From Bordetella bronchialis (lineage in GTDB: Bacteria > Pseudomonadota > Gammaproteobacteria > Burkholderiales > Burkholderiaceae_B), in the NCBI RefSeq assembly GCF_001676705.1, contig NZ_CP016170.1, positions 4,030,001 through 4,094,000 on the forward strand: DNA of 64,000 nucleotides. Direction: 5' to 3'. Under the pieces are notes generated by a model. The model was given only the letters and a program-made list of their open reading frames with translations, had not been told where the DNA came from and ran no database searches. This document shows positions 19,882 to 30,985 of this stretch, in pieces. The stretch's first letter is position 1. Every line of letters starts with the position of its first letter. Position numbers and translations under genes: made by a program.

Positions 19882-19944
19882 AGCGGATCAGGCCTGCGCC
19901 GCCGCGGCCGCCGGTTGGGCCGGCCACCGGCGGCTTGCCGCCCC

Positions 19945-21030
19945 TCATTGCGCGGGATAGGAACCCAGGAGTTTGAAGAAAGCCACCTGCGAGCGCAGGG
20001 CGTCCAGGGCGCGCGCGACGTTCGCATCCTGCGCGTGGCCCAGTACATCGACGTAGAAATAGTATTCCCACTCGCCCGTGCGAGCCGGGCGCGACTCGAA
20101 ACGGGTCATGGAGACCTTGTTCTCGGCCAGCGGCGCCAGCATCTCGTACACCGCGCCCGCGCGGTTGGGCACCGCCAGGATCAGGCTGGTCTTGTCGTGG
20201 CCGGTGGGCTGCGTGGGAATGGAGCCCAGCGCCAGGAAACGGGTACGGTTGTGCGGATCGTCCTGGATGCCGGCGCTGACGACGTTCAGGCCCCAGGTGG
20301 CGGCCGCCGATTCGCCGGCGATCGCGGCGACGGAGGGATCCTGCGCGGCCAGGCGCGCGGCCTCTGCATTGCTGGAGGCGGCGGCGCGCGCCAGCTCCGG
20401 ATGATTGCGGCCCAGCCAGGCCTGGCACTGCGCCAGCGCCTGCGGGTGAGCCATGACCGTCTTCACGCCATCCAGCGTGCCGCTTTGCGACATCAGGCAA
20501 TGGCGGATCACTAGCGAGCGTTCGCCCATGACCGTCATCGAGGTATTCAGCAACAGGTCCAGCGTGCGGTTGACGGCGCCTTCGGTGGAATTTTCCACCG
20601 GCACCATGCCGACATCGGCCTGGCCGGCCTCCAGCGCGCGGAAGACTTCGTCGAAGGACGGACACGGCAGGCGGTTCACGGCGTGGCCGAAATGCTCCAG
20701 CGCGGCCTGTTCGGAATAGGAGCCCTCGGGCCCCAGGTAGGCGAGCCTGAGGCCGCGCTCCAGGCCGCGGCAGGCGGAGATGATTTCCGTCCAGATGGCC
20801 GCGACGGCTTCGCGCGGCACGGGGCCGCCATTCAACTGCTGCAGCCGGCGGATGACCTCGGCTTCGCGGTCGGGGCGCAGCACGGGGCCCTCGGCGTTCT
20901 CGGCGTGCTTGACCTCGCCGACTTCCATCGCCGTGCGGGCGCGCTGCGTCAGCAGCTCCAGGATTTGCGCGTCGAGCGCATCGATGCGCTCGCGCAGGGG
21001 CCGAAGCTTCTCGGCAAGGGTATCAGCCAT
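19945..21030 (-). CDS. pheA: Bifunctional chorismate mutase / prephenate dehydratase
   Basis: P-protein of phenylalanine synthesis, 361 residues. Domains in order are an AroQ chorismate mutase (residues about 1-90, with [20 protein letters not shown]), prephenate dehydratase ([30 protein letters not shown]; the catalytic region [12 protein letters not shown]), and a C-terminal ACT domain ([37 protein letters not shown]) that confers Phe feedback inhibition. The first 8 bases overlap the end of serC. Confidence 0.96.
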   Translation of the reverse strand: MADTLAEKLRPLRERIDALDAQILELLTQRARTAMEVGEVKHAENAEGPVLRPDREAEVIRRLQQLNGGPVPREAVAAIWTEIISACRGLERGLRLAYLGPEGSYSEQAALEHFGHAVNRLPCPSFDEVFRALEAGQADVGMVPVENSTEGAVNRTLDLLLNTSMTVMGERSLVIRHCLMSQSGTLDGVKTVMAHPQALAQCQAWLGRNHPELARAAASSNAEAARLAAQDPSVAAIAGESAAATWGLNVVSAGIQDDPHNRTRFLALGSIPTQPTGHDKTSLILAVPNRAGAVYEMLAPLAENKVSMTRFESRPARTGEWEYYFYVDVLGHAQDANVARALDALRSQVAFFKLLGSYPAQ

Positions 21031-22152
21031 GGCGTTGCTCGAAGTCCTTCATGTACGCCACCAGCGCCTGGACGGCCTCCAGCGGGACGGCGTTGTAGAT
21101 CGACGCGCGCATGCCGCCGACGCTCTTGTGGCCCTTGAGCTGGGTCAGGCCGGCTTCGTCGGCGCCCTTCAGGAAGGCATCGTTGAGCGATTCGTCGCCA
21201 AGGATGAACGGCACGTTCATGCGCGAGCGCACCGGCCCGTGGACCGGATTGCGATAGAAAGCGGTGTTGTCCAGGTAGCCGTACAGCAGCTCGGCCTTGG
21301 CGATGTTGGCGCGCTCCAGCGCCTGCACGCCACCCTGCGCCTTGATCCACTTGAACACCAGGCCGGCGATGTAGATCGCGAAAGTGGGCGGCGTGTTGAA
21401 GCGCGAATGCTCGGGCGCCACGTTGGCGTAATCGAAGGCCGCGGGACAGATGGGCAGCGCATGGCCGATCAGGTCGCGGCGCACCACGACCACGGTCACG
21501 CCGGCCGGCCCGGCGTTTTTCTGCGCGCCGGCGTACACCATGCCGGTGCGCGCGATATCCAGGGGACGCGACAGGAAATGGGACGACGCGTCGACCACCA
21601 GGGGAACGTCCTCGACGCCCAGCTCCGCGGCCGTGGGCCAGTCCGTGAATTCGACGCCGCCTATGGTCTCGTTGCTGCAGAAATGCAGGTAGGCGGCGTT
21701 CTTGCGCACCTTCCACTCGCGCACCGGCGGCACCCAGGTCCATGGCTTCTGCCGCTTGCCGTCCAGCTCGGTTTCCGCGCCGCTGGAGGCCGCGACGCCG
21801 ACGTCGCCATACTTGGCGGCTTCTTTGTGCGATTTGACCGACCACTGGCCCGTCAGCACGTAATCGGCGGCCGCCGTGCCGCGCCGGCCGATCAGGTTCA
21901 TCGGCACGATGGCGTTCTCGGCGGTGGCCCCACCCTGCATGAACAGGACGGCATAGTCGTCGGAGATGGACATCAGCTCGCGCAGGTCCTGCTCGGCCTC
22001 GTCGCAGATCTGCACGAACTGCTTGCCGCGATGGCTCATTTCCATCACGGACATGCCGCTGCCGTGCCAATCGAGCATTTCCTCGGCCGCCTGCCGCAGC
22101 ACGGGCTCGGGCAGGGCCGAGGGCCCCGCCGAGAAATTCCATGGACGCGCCA

Positions 22153-22156
<4 letters not shown>
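21023..22156 (-). CDS. serC: Phosphoserine aminotransferase
   Basis: PLP enzyme forming 3-phosphoserine from 3-phosphohydroxypyruvate and glutamate, also used in pyridoxine synthesis. It has 377 residues, starts with [20 protein letters not shown] and has GSSH-like [12 protein letters not shown] and [19 protein letters not shown] around the PLP lysine. Two adjacent ATGs (22156 and 22153) both overlap the gyrA stop codon, so translation is coupled to gyrA. The link of serC to aromatic genes is conserved in many bacteria. Confidence 0.96.
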
Positions 22157-24810
<2,654 letters not shown>

Positions 24811-25295
24811 ATATATAAGTAAGTGGCTACTCGAGTGAAGCCGCGGCCGTGGCGATCCGCGGCGACTGGGTGACCGGCCCAACCGGCCGGACGCGGACTG
24901 GAGGGTGACGCGGCCGGGCGCGACATGCCGCTCGACATGCCCGTCGGGAAACAGGAAATTCTATCATTCCGCGCCCCGCAGGCCGGGTCCGCGTCCTTTG
25001 CCGGCGCGCGGGCCGCGCACCGGGGCGGTGCTCATCCCGGGGCTTTCCAGGCCTTGCGGGCCCTGTTGCCAAAAACCAACATAGGGGAAGGACTGGGCGC
25101 TGAATTGCTCCGGTCCGGCATGAATGCGCGGGCCAGGGCACGACAAATGCCTTAAGATTGTTTCCAGCACGCAGGAAACCCAGTCGCAATCCTTTGAACC
25201 TGTTCTTGGCGTTGCTATACTGGCCCCGTTTTCCTGATAGCGGCGGGGGTTCGCTGCGAGTCACTTATCCAGCTTCAAGCTCAACGAGGAGAAAC
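24811..25295. other. Intergenic region between divergent gyrA and ompA
   Basis: 485 bp without a convincing gene. It holds the ompA promoter at its right end. The ORFs here lack ribosome sites and recognisable products. The gyrA promoter is expected in the left part but I could not place a convincing -35/-10 pair. Confidence 0.6.
25194..25221 (+). promoter_or_regulatory. Sigma-70 promoter of ompA
   Basis: TTGAAC (25194-25199), a 16-bp spacer and TATACT (25216-25221) lie about 75 bp upstream of the ompA start. Both hexamers are close to consensus, as expected for an abundant outer-membrane protein. Confidence 0.75.
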
Positions 25296-25895
25296 ATGAA
25301 CAAACCCTCCAAATTCGCTCTGGCGCTCGCGTTTGCCGCCGTCACGGCCTCCGGTGCAGCCTCGGCCCAGACGGTCGACAACTGGCGCAACCCGTTCGGC
25401 AACGTCTGGAAGAACGGCACCAACGAATTGTGCTGGCGTGATGCGTTCTGGACCCCTGCCACGGGTATCCCCGGTTGCGACGGCGTGCCGGTTGCGCAAG
25501 CCGCGCCCAAGGCTCCGGCCCCGACGCCCATGGCCGCCAAGGTCGTCTTCAACGCCGACACGTTCTTCGACTTCGACAAGTCGGTCGTGAAGCCGGAAGG
25601 CCGCCAACTGCTGGATCAAGTCGCTCAGCAAGCCCAGTCGCTGAACCTGGAAACCATCATCGCCGTCGGCCACACCGACTCGATCGGTACCGAGAAGTAC
25701 AACCTGGCCCTGTCGCAGCGCCGCGCCGCCGCGGTCAAGGCCTACCTGGTCAGCCGTGGCATCCCCGCCGACCGTATCTACACGGAAGGCAAGGGCGAAG
25801 CTCAGCCCATCGCCGACAACAAGACCGCCGCCGGCCGTGCCAAGAACCGCCGCGTGGAAGTCGAAATCGTCGGTACCCGTCGCGCCGGCCAGTAA
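25296..25895 (+). CDS. ompA: OmpA-family outer-membrane protein
   Basis: Peptidoglycan-linking outer-membrane protein of 199 residues. It has a signal peptide ending ASAQ (about residue 25), a short segment with two Cys (ELCWRDAFW and IPGCDG), a Pro/Ala linker, and a C-terminal OmpA domain with FFDFDKSVVKPEGRQLLDQVA, HTDSIGTEKYNLALSQRRA and GEAQPIADNKTAAGRAKNRRVEVEI. It lacks the 8-strand barrel of E. coli OmpA and is like the short Bordetella protein. AGGAG lies five bases before the ATG; a strong terminator follows. Confidence 0.95.
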   Translation: MNKPSKFALALAFAAVTASGAASAQTVDNWRNPFGNVWKNGTNELCWRDAFWTPATGIPGCDGVPVAQAAPKAPAPTPMAAKVVFNADTFFDFDKSVVKPEGRQLLDQVAQQAQSLNLETIIAVGHTDSIGTEKYNLALSQRRAAAVKAYLVSRGIPADRIYTEGKGEAQPIADNKTAAGRAKNRRVEVEIVGTRRAGQ

Positions 25896-25915
25896 TCGCA
25901 CCGGACGCTACAATG

Positions 25916-25946
25916 AAAGGCCTCGCGCAAGCGGGGCCTTTTTTTT
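25916..25946 (+). terminator. Terminator of ompA
   Basis: An 11-bp stem AAAGGCCTCGC / GCGGGGCCTTT (one G-T pair) with a GCAA tetraloop, followed by at least eight T. It begins 20 bp after the ompA stop codon. Confidence 0.95.
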
Positions 25947-26105
25947 CGCCCGTCCGCCTCCGCCGACCGGCTTCCCAAGCCCTCGCGGCACGCGCCGGTC
26001 CCGGTGCCCCGCCCTGGGAAGGAAGCTTGCGACCGGGCGCGGGCACCCGCTTTCCGCCGGGCCTCTAATATATATATCTACGCCATACGCCTACCCGCAT
26101 CCGCC

Positions 26106-26828
26106 ATGACGCTGACCCCGACCTCTGCCCCTCCCGCCAATGCCGATCAGGCCGAACTGGACAAGTTCAGCGCGCTGGCCGCCCGCTGGTGGGACCCGGA
26201 CAGCGAGTTCAAGCCGCTGCACGCCATCAACCCGCTGCGCCTGGACTGGATACGCCAGACGGTGGGCAGCCTGGCCGGCAAGCGGGTGCTGGACGTGGGG
26301 TGTGGCGGCGGGATCCTGTCGGAAAGCATGGCGGCCGAAGGGGCCGACGTCACCGGCATCGACCTGGCGGAGAAATCCCTCAAGGTGGCGCGCCTGCACG
26401 GCCTGGAATCCGGCATCAAGGTCGAGTACCGGGCCGTCCCGGTAGAGCAGCTGGCCCAGGAGCAGCCCGGCCGGTACGACGTCGTCACATGCATGGAGAT
26501 GCTGGAGCACGTCCCCGATCCCGCCTCGGTCATACGCGCCTGCAGCACCCTGGTGCAGCCGGGCGGATGGGTGTTCTTTTCCACGCTCAACCGCAACGCC
26601 AAGTCCTTCCTGTTCGCCATCGTCGGCGCGGAATACGTGTTGCGCCTGCTGCCGCGGGGCACCCACAGCTACGAGAATTTCATCAAGCCCAGCGAACTGG
26701 CCGCCGCCGCCCGCTCGGCCGACCTGCAGCCGGTCAAGATCGCCGGCATGACCTACAACCCCTTGACGCAGGTGTACGCATTGTCGACCGACGCTTCGGT
26801 GAACTACCTGATGGCGGCCCGCAAATGA
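26106..26828 (+). CDS. ubiG: Ubiquinone biosynthesis O-methyltransferase
   Basis: SAM-dependent methyltransferase making both O-methylations of the ubiquinone ring; 240 residues, membrane-associated. It starts with the UbiG-specific block [34 protein letters not shown]. The SAM motif I is [16 protein letters not shown], and [12 protein letters not shown] and [21 protein letters not shown] follow. No clear Shine-Dalgarno sequence precedes the ATG; an ATATATATAT tract lies about 30 bases upstream. Its stop overlaps the gph start by 4 bases. Confidence 0.95.
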   Translation: MTLTPTSAPPANADQAELDKFSALAARWWDPDSEFKPLHAINPLRLDWIRQTVGSLAGKRVLDVGCGGGILSESMAAEGADVTGIDLAEKSLKVARLHGLESGIKVEYRAVPVEQLAQEQPGRYDVVTCMEMLEHVPDPASVIRACSTLVQPGGWVFFSTLNRNAKSFLFAIVGAEYVLRLLPRGTHSYENFIKPSELAAAARSADLQPVKIAGMTYNPLTQVYALSTDASVNYLMAARK

Positions 26829-27502
26829 CCGCGCTCATTCTTTTCGATTTCGACGGCACCCTGGCCGACACCGCTCCCGACCTGGCCGCCGCGGCGAATA
26901 AGCAACGGCTACGCAGGGGACTGGAACCCATGCCCTATGAACTGCTGCGTCCGGTGGCGTCGCAGGGTGCCCGCGGGCTGCTGCGCGTGGCGCTGGGCAT
27001 GATGCCCGATCACCCGGAATTCGAGGACACGCGTGCCCGCTTCCTGGAGGACTATGCCGCCAGCTCTACCGTGGACACGCGGCTTTTCCCCGGCATCCCG
27101 GAGCTGCTGGACGACATCCGCGCCAAGGGGCATGCGTGGGGCATCGTCACCAATAAAGTCACGCACCTGACCCTGCCCATCGTGGAATTCCTGGGCCTGA
27201 TGGACGGCGCGGCGGCATTGGTCTGCGGCGATACGGCGCCCCGCTCCAAGCCCTACCCCGATCCGCTGCTGCATGCGGCGCGGCAGGCCGGCTTCGAGGC
27301 GGCCCGGTGCGTGTACGTGGGCGACGACCTGCGCGACGTGCAGGCCGCCCACGCTGCCGGCATGCCGGCGGTGGCGGCCGGCTATGGCTACCTGGGCGGA
27401 GACCACGACATCACCTTGTGGGAAGCCGACGCCCGGGCGGATACGCCGGACGCGCTGTGGACGGCCATCGAGAGCGTCCTTCCCGCGCCCGCCGGACGGT
27501 GA
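26825..27502 (+). CDS. gph: Phosphoglycolate phosphatase
   Basis: HAD-superfamily phosphatase of 225 residues that removes 2-phosphoglycolate arising from DNA repair or oxygenase side reactions. Motif I is [16 protein letters not shown] (nucleophile Asp8 by count), motif II lies in GIVTNKVTH, and motifs III-IV are SKPYPDPLL and [17 protein letters not shown]. The ubiG-gph pair is common in betaproteobacteria. Some HAD relatives of this type act on other sugar phosphates, so the substrate is by family. Confidence 0.9.
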   Translation: MTALILFDFDGTLADTAPDLAAAANKQRLRRGLEPMPYELLRPVASQGARGLLRVALGMMPDHPEFEDTRARFLEDYAASSTVDTRLFPGIPELLDDIRAKGHAWGIVTNKVTHLTLPIVEFLGLMDGAAALVCGDTAPRSKPYPDPLLHAARQAGFEAARCVYVGDDLRDVQAAHAAGMPAVAAGYGYLGGDHDITLWEADARADTPDALWTAIESVLPAPAGR

Positions 27503-27616
27503 ACCGGCCGGCGGCCCCCTTGAAATCCGCCGATCCGCCACGATATTCGTTGAAGATCCCGCCATCGCGCTGCCGCGACCGCAACGGCGTGGGCAGCGGC
27601 GGGGTCTTATTGAGAG

Positions 27617-27622
27617 TACAAT
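27617..27622 (+). promoter_or_regulatory. Probable -10 element of ssrA
   Basis: TACAAT lies 11 bases before the mature tmRNA 5' end, leaving room for a short leader removed by RNase P. No matching -35 hexamer was recognised. Confidence 0.5.
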
Positions 27623-27633
27623 GAAAGGCAACT

Positions 27634-28025
27634 GGGGCCGATCCGGATTCGACGTGGGTCGCGAAACAGTGCAGGGCATGCCGAGCACCAGTCAGCTCGT
27701 AAATCCACTGGAAAACCACAAACGCCAACGACGCGTTCTTCGCTCAAGCCGCTAACGCTTAATGAGCCGCTGCACTGACTTGTCTTTGGGTCAGGCGGAG
27801 GAAGGTAAAACTTCCTAGGGGGCAACCCCGAACCGCGGCAGTGTCATCGAACAAAGAATCGGTGTGGACTGGGGTCTGACGGTTCACGCTTAAATCACAT
27901 GACTCGCTTCGGGCCGGCCTGTCGGTTGGCTAAGTCCGGGGTTAAAACCAAATAGATCGACTACGCATGTAGAACTGCCTGCAGAGGGCTTGCGGACGGG
28001 GGTTCAATTCCCCCCGGCTCCACCA
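27634..28025 (+). ncRNA. ssrA: Transfer-messenger RNA (tmRNA)
   Basis: Rescues stalled ribosomes and tags the nascent protein for proteolysis. The tRNA-like domain is clear: the 5' GGGGCCG pairs with CGGCTCC before the discriminator A and an encoded CCA at 28023-28025, and GGTTCAATTCC forms the T arm. The resume codon is most likely GCC at 27724, after CACAAAC. Reading on gives 12 sense codons, Ala-Asn-Asp-Ala-Phe-Phe-Ala-Gln-Ala-Ala-Asn-Ala, then TAA and TGA. The betaproteobacterial tags I recall have the form ANDE..ALAA, so this tag is unusual. The total length, 392 nt, is normal. Confidence 0.96.
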
Positions 28026-28348
28026 GGATTCGCAGGAAAATCAATACTTGTTTGCACTGAACATAACGCGGCCATCCGGTCGCGTTTTTTTGTTGCTTCA
28101 CCACGCAACACGCCAGGCACGGCGCAGTTGAACTGCCGCGGTTTTTCCGCGGCCGTATGCTGGGCTGTCGCGGACCGCTGGGCGCGTCTGAGGGCCCAGG
28201 CTGGGCGGGTATAGAAAAAGCCCTGACCCAGGTCAGCATCGCGACGGGAGGCGGCTCGGGGACACCGGCCGGCACATAGGATCTCCCGGTTCGTCACGCG
28301 TGACAACATCATGGCCGGATCAGGCAGGGCCGAAACCCGGCCAGCCCA
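28026..28348. other. Intergenic region after ssrA
   Basis: 323 bp. It holds the ssrA terminator near its left end. No integrase remnant or repeated copy of the tmRNA 3' end was seen, although ssrA is a frequent integration site. The rest shows only a 14-bp palindrome, CTGACCCAGGTCAG, near 28222. Confidence 0.6.
28067..28091 (+). terminator. Terminator of ssrA
   Basis: Stem CGCGGCC / GGTCGCG (one G-T pair) with an ATCC loop followed by seven T, 41 bp past the tmRNA CCA end. Confidence 0.9.
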
Positions 28349-28936
28349 TTACTCGTGCGTGATCCGCGTACCGAGTACCTTCAGGCATTCACGCATGAAG
28401 GCGGCGAGTCCCGTCCAGCCCTTGGCGGAAACCATGTTGCCATCCACATAGGCTTCGTTGGGCTTGACGTCGATGAACGTGCCGCCGACCGCCGTGACTT
28501 CCGGCTCGCAGGCGCCCAGGCCCGCGACCTTCCTGCCCTTCAGCACGCCGGGGACGGCCATCAGGATCTGTACGCCATGGCAGATGGTGAAAATGGGTTT
28601 TCCCGCCTCATGGAAATGGCGCACCATGTCCTGCACGCGCCTGTCCGTGCGGATGTATTCCGGGCCGCGGCCGCCGGCGGCGTAGACGGCGTCGTATTCC
28701 TCCACCCTGACTTCGGAAAACGTCTTGTTGATATCGGCGTAATGGCCCGGCTTCTCGGTATAAGTCTGGTCGCCCTCGAAGTCATGGAGCGAGGTCTTGA
28801 TCCGGTCGCCCGCCTTCTTGTCGGGGCAGACGACATGGACCACATGGCCGACGGCCTCCATGCCCTGCTGGAAAACATAGATCTCGTATTCCTCGGTGAA
28901 CTCACCGGTGAGCATGAGGATTTTCTTTCCGCTCAT
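28349..28936 (-). CDS. DJ-1/PfpI family protein
   Basis: 195-residue member of the DJ-1/ThiJ/PfpI (class I glutamine amidotransferase-like) superfamily. The nucleophile elbow is TICHGVQ and an acidic residue lies in LTGEFTEEYE near the N-terminus, as in PfpI-type proteases, glyoxalases and deglycases. The exact activity cannot be read from sequence. The ATG at 28936 has AGGAG seven bases upstream. It is the last gene after the ABC transporter, 67 bp past the binding-protein stop with a stable hairpin between, so it may be co-transcribed and might detoxify an aldehyde from the pathway. Confidence 0.85.
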   Translation of the reverse strand: MSGKKILMLTGEFTEEYEIYVFQQGMEAVGHVVHVVCPDKKAGDRIKTSLHDFEGDQTYTEKPGHYADINKTFSEVRVEEYDAVYAAGGRGPEYIRTDRRVQDMVRHFHEAGKPIFTICHGVQILMAVPGVLKGRKVAGLGACEPEVTAVGGTFIDVKPNEAYVDGNMVSAKGWTGLAAFMRECLKVLGTRITHE

Positions 28937-28965
28937 ATCGTGTCTCCTGTTGTAATCCGTGGGAT

Positions 28966-28993
28966 GTGGCGTCGGGCCCGGGCCGGACGCCAC
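28966..28993 (-). repeat. Stable hairpin between binding protein and DJ-1 genes
   Basis: Arms GTGGCGTC / GACGCCAC are perfect, and the 12-nt centre is itself largely self-complementary (GGGCCCGGGCC), so a stem of up to about 13 bp can form. There is no T run. Such structures after a binding-protein gene often protect the upstream mRNA or partly terminate. Confidence 0.5.
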
Positions 28994-29003
28994 CCGCGCC
29001 GCT

Positions 29004-29957
29004 TCAGAACGGCGATTTGGGAAAGTAGTACTGGTCCGCGTTCTTGGCCGTGATCAAGGGTGCGTCGAGCAGGAAGGTGCCGCGCATCGGCGCCTGTCCG
29101 CTGAACTGGCTGGCCGTCATGTACATGGCCGTCTTGATCATCGACGGCGGATACGGCGTGGAGATCGGCGTGCGCTTGTTGCCGGCCTTGACCATCTCGA
29201 TGACCTGCTTCATGCCGTTGCCGCCCAGGGCGTATTTGATGTCCGTGCGGCGGGCCTGGTCGACGGCCTCGATTACCCCCAGGAGCATGTCGTCGTCATT
29301 GGCCCAGACGGCGTCGATCTTCGGATACTTGGAGAGGTAATCCTGCATCAGCTTGAATGCCTCGTCCTGGTTCCAATTGGCATACTGGATATCGAGGATC
29401 TTGATCTTGGTCTTGGCGATGACGTCGGTAAAGCCCTTGATGCGTTCGTCGTCGATCACGGTGGGAATGCCGCGCAGCACGACGATCTGGCCCTGGCCTT
29501 CCAGCTGTTCCGCCAGCCAGCGCGCGGTGTTCGCGCCCACGGCGATATTGTCGCCGGCCACATAGAGATCCTGCACCGCCGGATCGGTAAGCCCCCGGTC
29601 GACGACCGATATAAAGGTCCCCTTCGCCTTGACCTGCTGCACGGGCCCGGTCAGTTCTTCCGACGTAAAAGGCAGGATGACCAGGGCGTCGAGCTTGCGC
29701 GTGGCGGACAGGTCCTCCAGCGCGGACACCTGTGCCGTGGCCGACGGCGATGTCGAGACCACCACGTCGATGTTCGGGAACGCGGCCTTGATTTCCTTGG
29801 CTGCCTGCTCCGCGTGGTACACCACGCCGCCGGTCCAGCCATGCGTGGCGGCGGGAATGGAAACCGCGATGGTGACGTTCTTGGCCCGGGCCGGCGCGGG
29901 GCCGAGCGCCAGGCCCGCCGCCAGGGCGGCCACGGACAATGCCATGATTGCTTTCAT
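29004..29957 (-). CDS. Sugar-type ABC transporter substrate-binding protein
   Basis: Periplasmic binding protein of the ribose/xylose (Peripla_BP_4) class, 317 residues. Signal peptide MKAIMALSVAALAAGLALG with cleavage near ARAK. The mature protein starts VTIAVSIPAATHGWTGGVVYHAE and has LDALVILPFTSEELTGPVQQVK, VVDRGLTDPA and VWANDDDMLLGVIEAV, the usual ligand-pocket segments. The ligand may be a pentose, polyol or another small oxygenated compound. A good AAGGAGG ribosome site precedes the ATG. 32 bp separate it from the permease. Confidence 0.92.
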   Translation of the reverse strand: MKAIMALSVAALAAGLALGPAPARAKNVTIAVSIPAATHGWTGGVVYHAEQAAKEIKAAFPNIDVVVSTSPSATAQVSALEDLSATRKLDALVILPFTSEELTGPVQQVKAKGTFISVVDRGLTDPAVQDLYVAGDNIAVGANTARWLAEQLEGQGQIVVLRGIPTVIDDERIKGFTDVIAKTKIKILDIQYANWNQDEAFKLMQDYLSKYPKIDAVWANDDDMLLGVIEAVDQARRTDIKYALGGNGMKQVIEMVKAGNKRTPISTPYPPSMIKTAMYMTASQFSGQAPMRGTFLLDAPLITAKNADQYYFPKSPF

Positions 29958-29989
29958 GTTCACTTCCTCCTTTGAGGTACTACGCCTTG

Positions 29990-30985
29990 TTAACGGCTGC
30001 TGGTGAAGCGATGCGCAAGCATGGCGATGATGATGATGGCGCCTTGCACCGCGGCAATGAGATATTCCGAGACCAGGTCCGACAGGACCATCACGTTCGC
30101 GATGACCTCGAGGATCAGGGCGCCGGCCACGGTGCCCCAGATGCGGCCCCGTCCTCCCCTGAGCAAGGTTCCGCCGATGACGACCGCGGTAATGACCTGC
30201 AGTTCCCAGAGCTGGCCCGTCGTGGGCGTGGCGGCGCCGAGCCGCGGCACGTAGCAGATCGCCGCGATGGCGACGCAGAATCCCTGTATGACGTAGGCCA
30301 GCGTGCGTACCCGGTCGACATTGACGCCCGAAAAGCGCGCGACCTCGGCGTTCGAGCCGGCCGAGGTCAGGCGGCGGCCATACTTGGTGCGATAGAGCAG
30401 GAATGCGCCGACGAGTACGACCACGAGCGTGATCAGGACCGGGTAAGGAACGCCCAGGAAGTTGCCGAAATAGACGGGACGATAGGCCTCGCGCAGGCTG
30501 CGGTCGATGGGCAGGGATCCCCCGTTCGTCATGAACGTTATGAACGCGCGGAAAATCCCCATCGTGCCCAGCGTGACGATGAAGGGCTCTATACGCCCTA
30601 CCGTCACGATCAGCCCATTGAACAAGCCGCACAGGACGCCCACCACGATCGCCACGCCGGCGCCCATTGGGATAGCCCAGTTTCCAAAGGACGGCGCCAG
30701 CCCGTTCATGGCCATGATCATGATGCCGGTAACGAAGGCCATCATCGATCCCACCGACAGGTCGAGGCCGCCGGACGAAATCACGAACGTGGCGCCGATC
30801 GCGATGATGGCGACAAAGGCGCTGCGGGTGACGACGTTGGCCAGGTTGGTCGGCGACGTGAAGTTCGAGTTGATCAGCGCCCCCAGCAGCAGAATGACGG
30901 CGAGCGCGATGAAGGGCGCCAGGTCCGCCCAGCGGATGCGGTTGCCGCCTTCAGCGGGCGCGACGGTTGCGGTCGCAGTGGCCAT
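29990..30985 (-). CDS. Sugar-type ABC transporter permease
   Basis: Inner-membrane permease of the RbsC/BPD_transp_2 family, 331 residues with about 8-10 transmembrane helices. Typical family segments are FVAIIAIGATFVISSGGLDLSVGS, GRIEPFIVTLGTMGIFRA, SGVNVDRVRTLAYVIQGF and IGGTLLRGGRGRIWGTVAGALI. GGGAGG precedes the ATG at 30985. Its first 35 bases overlap the end of the ATPase gene. Confidence 0.93.
   Translation of the reverse strand: MATATATVAPAEGGNRIRWADLAPFIALAVILLLGALINSNFTSPTNLANVVTRSAFVAIIAIGATFVISSGGLDLSVGSMMAFVTGIMIMAMNGLAPSFGNWAIPMGAGVAIVVGVLCGLFNGLIVTVGRIEPFIVTLGTMGIFRAFITFMTNGGSLPIDRSLREAYRPVYFGNFLGVPYPVLITLVVVLVGAFLLYRTKYGRRLTSAGSNAEVARFSGVNVDRVRTLAYVIQGFCVAIAAICYVPRLGAATPTTGQLWELQVITAVVIGGTLLRGGRGRIWGTVAGALILEVIANVMVLSDLVSEYLIAAVQGAIIIIAMLAHRFTSSR

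Noticed and set aside
26068..26080. ATATATATAT tract before ubiG as a phase-variable repeat
   Set aside because: Too short and not a homopolymer in or near a phase-variable promoter; similar tracts occur before gyrA and rpsA.
28026..28348. Possible integrated element at the ssrA 3' end
   Set aside because: ssrA is a known attachment site, but the natural terminator directly follows and there is no integrase or second copy of the tmRNA end.
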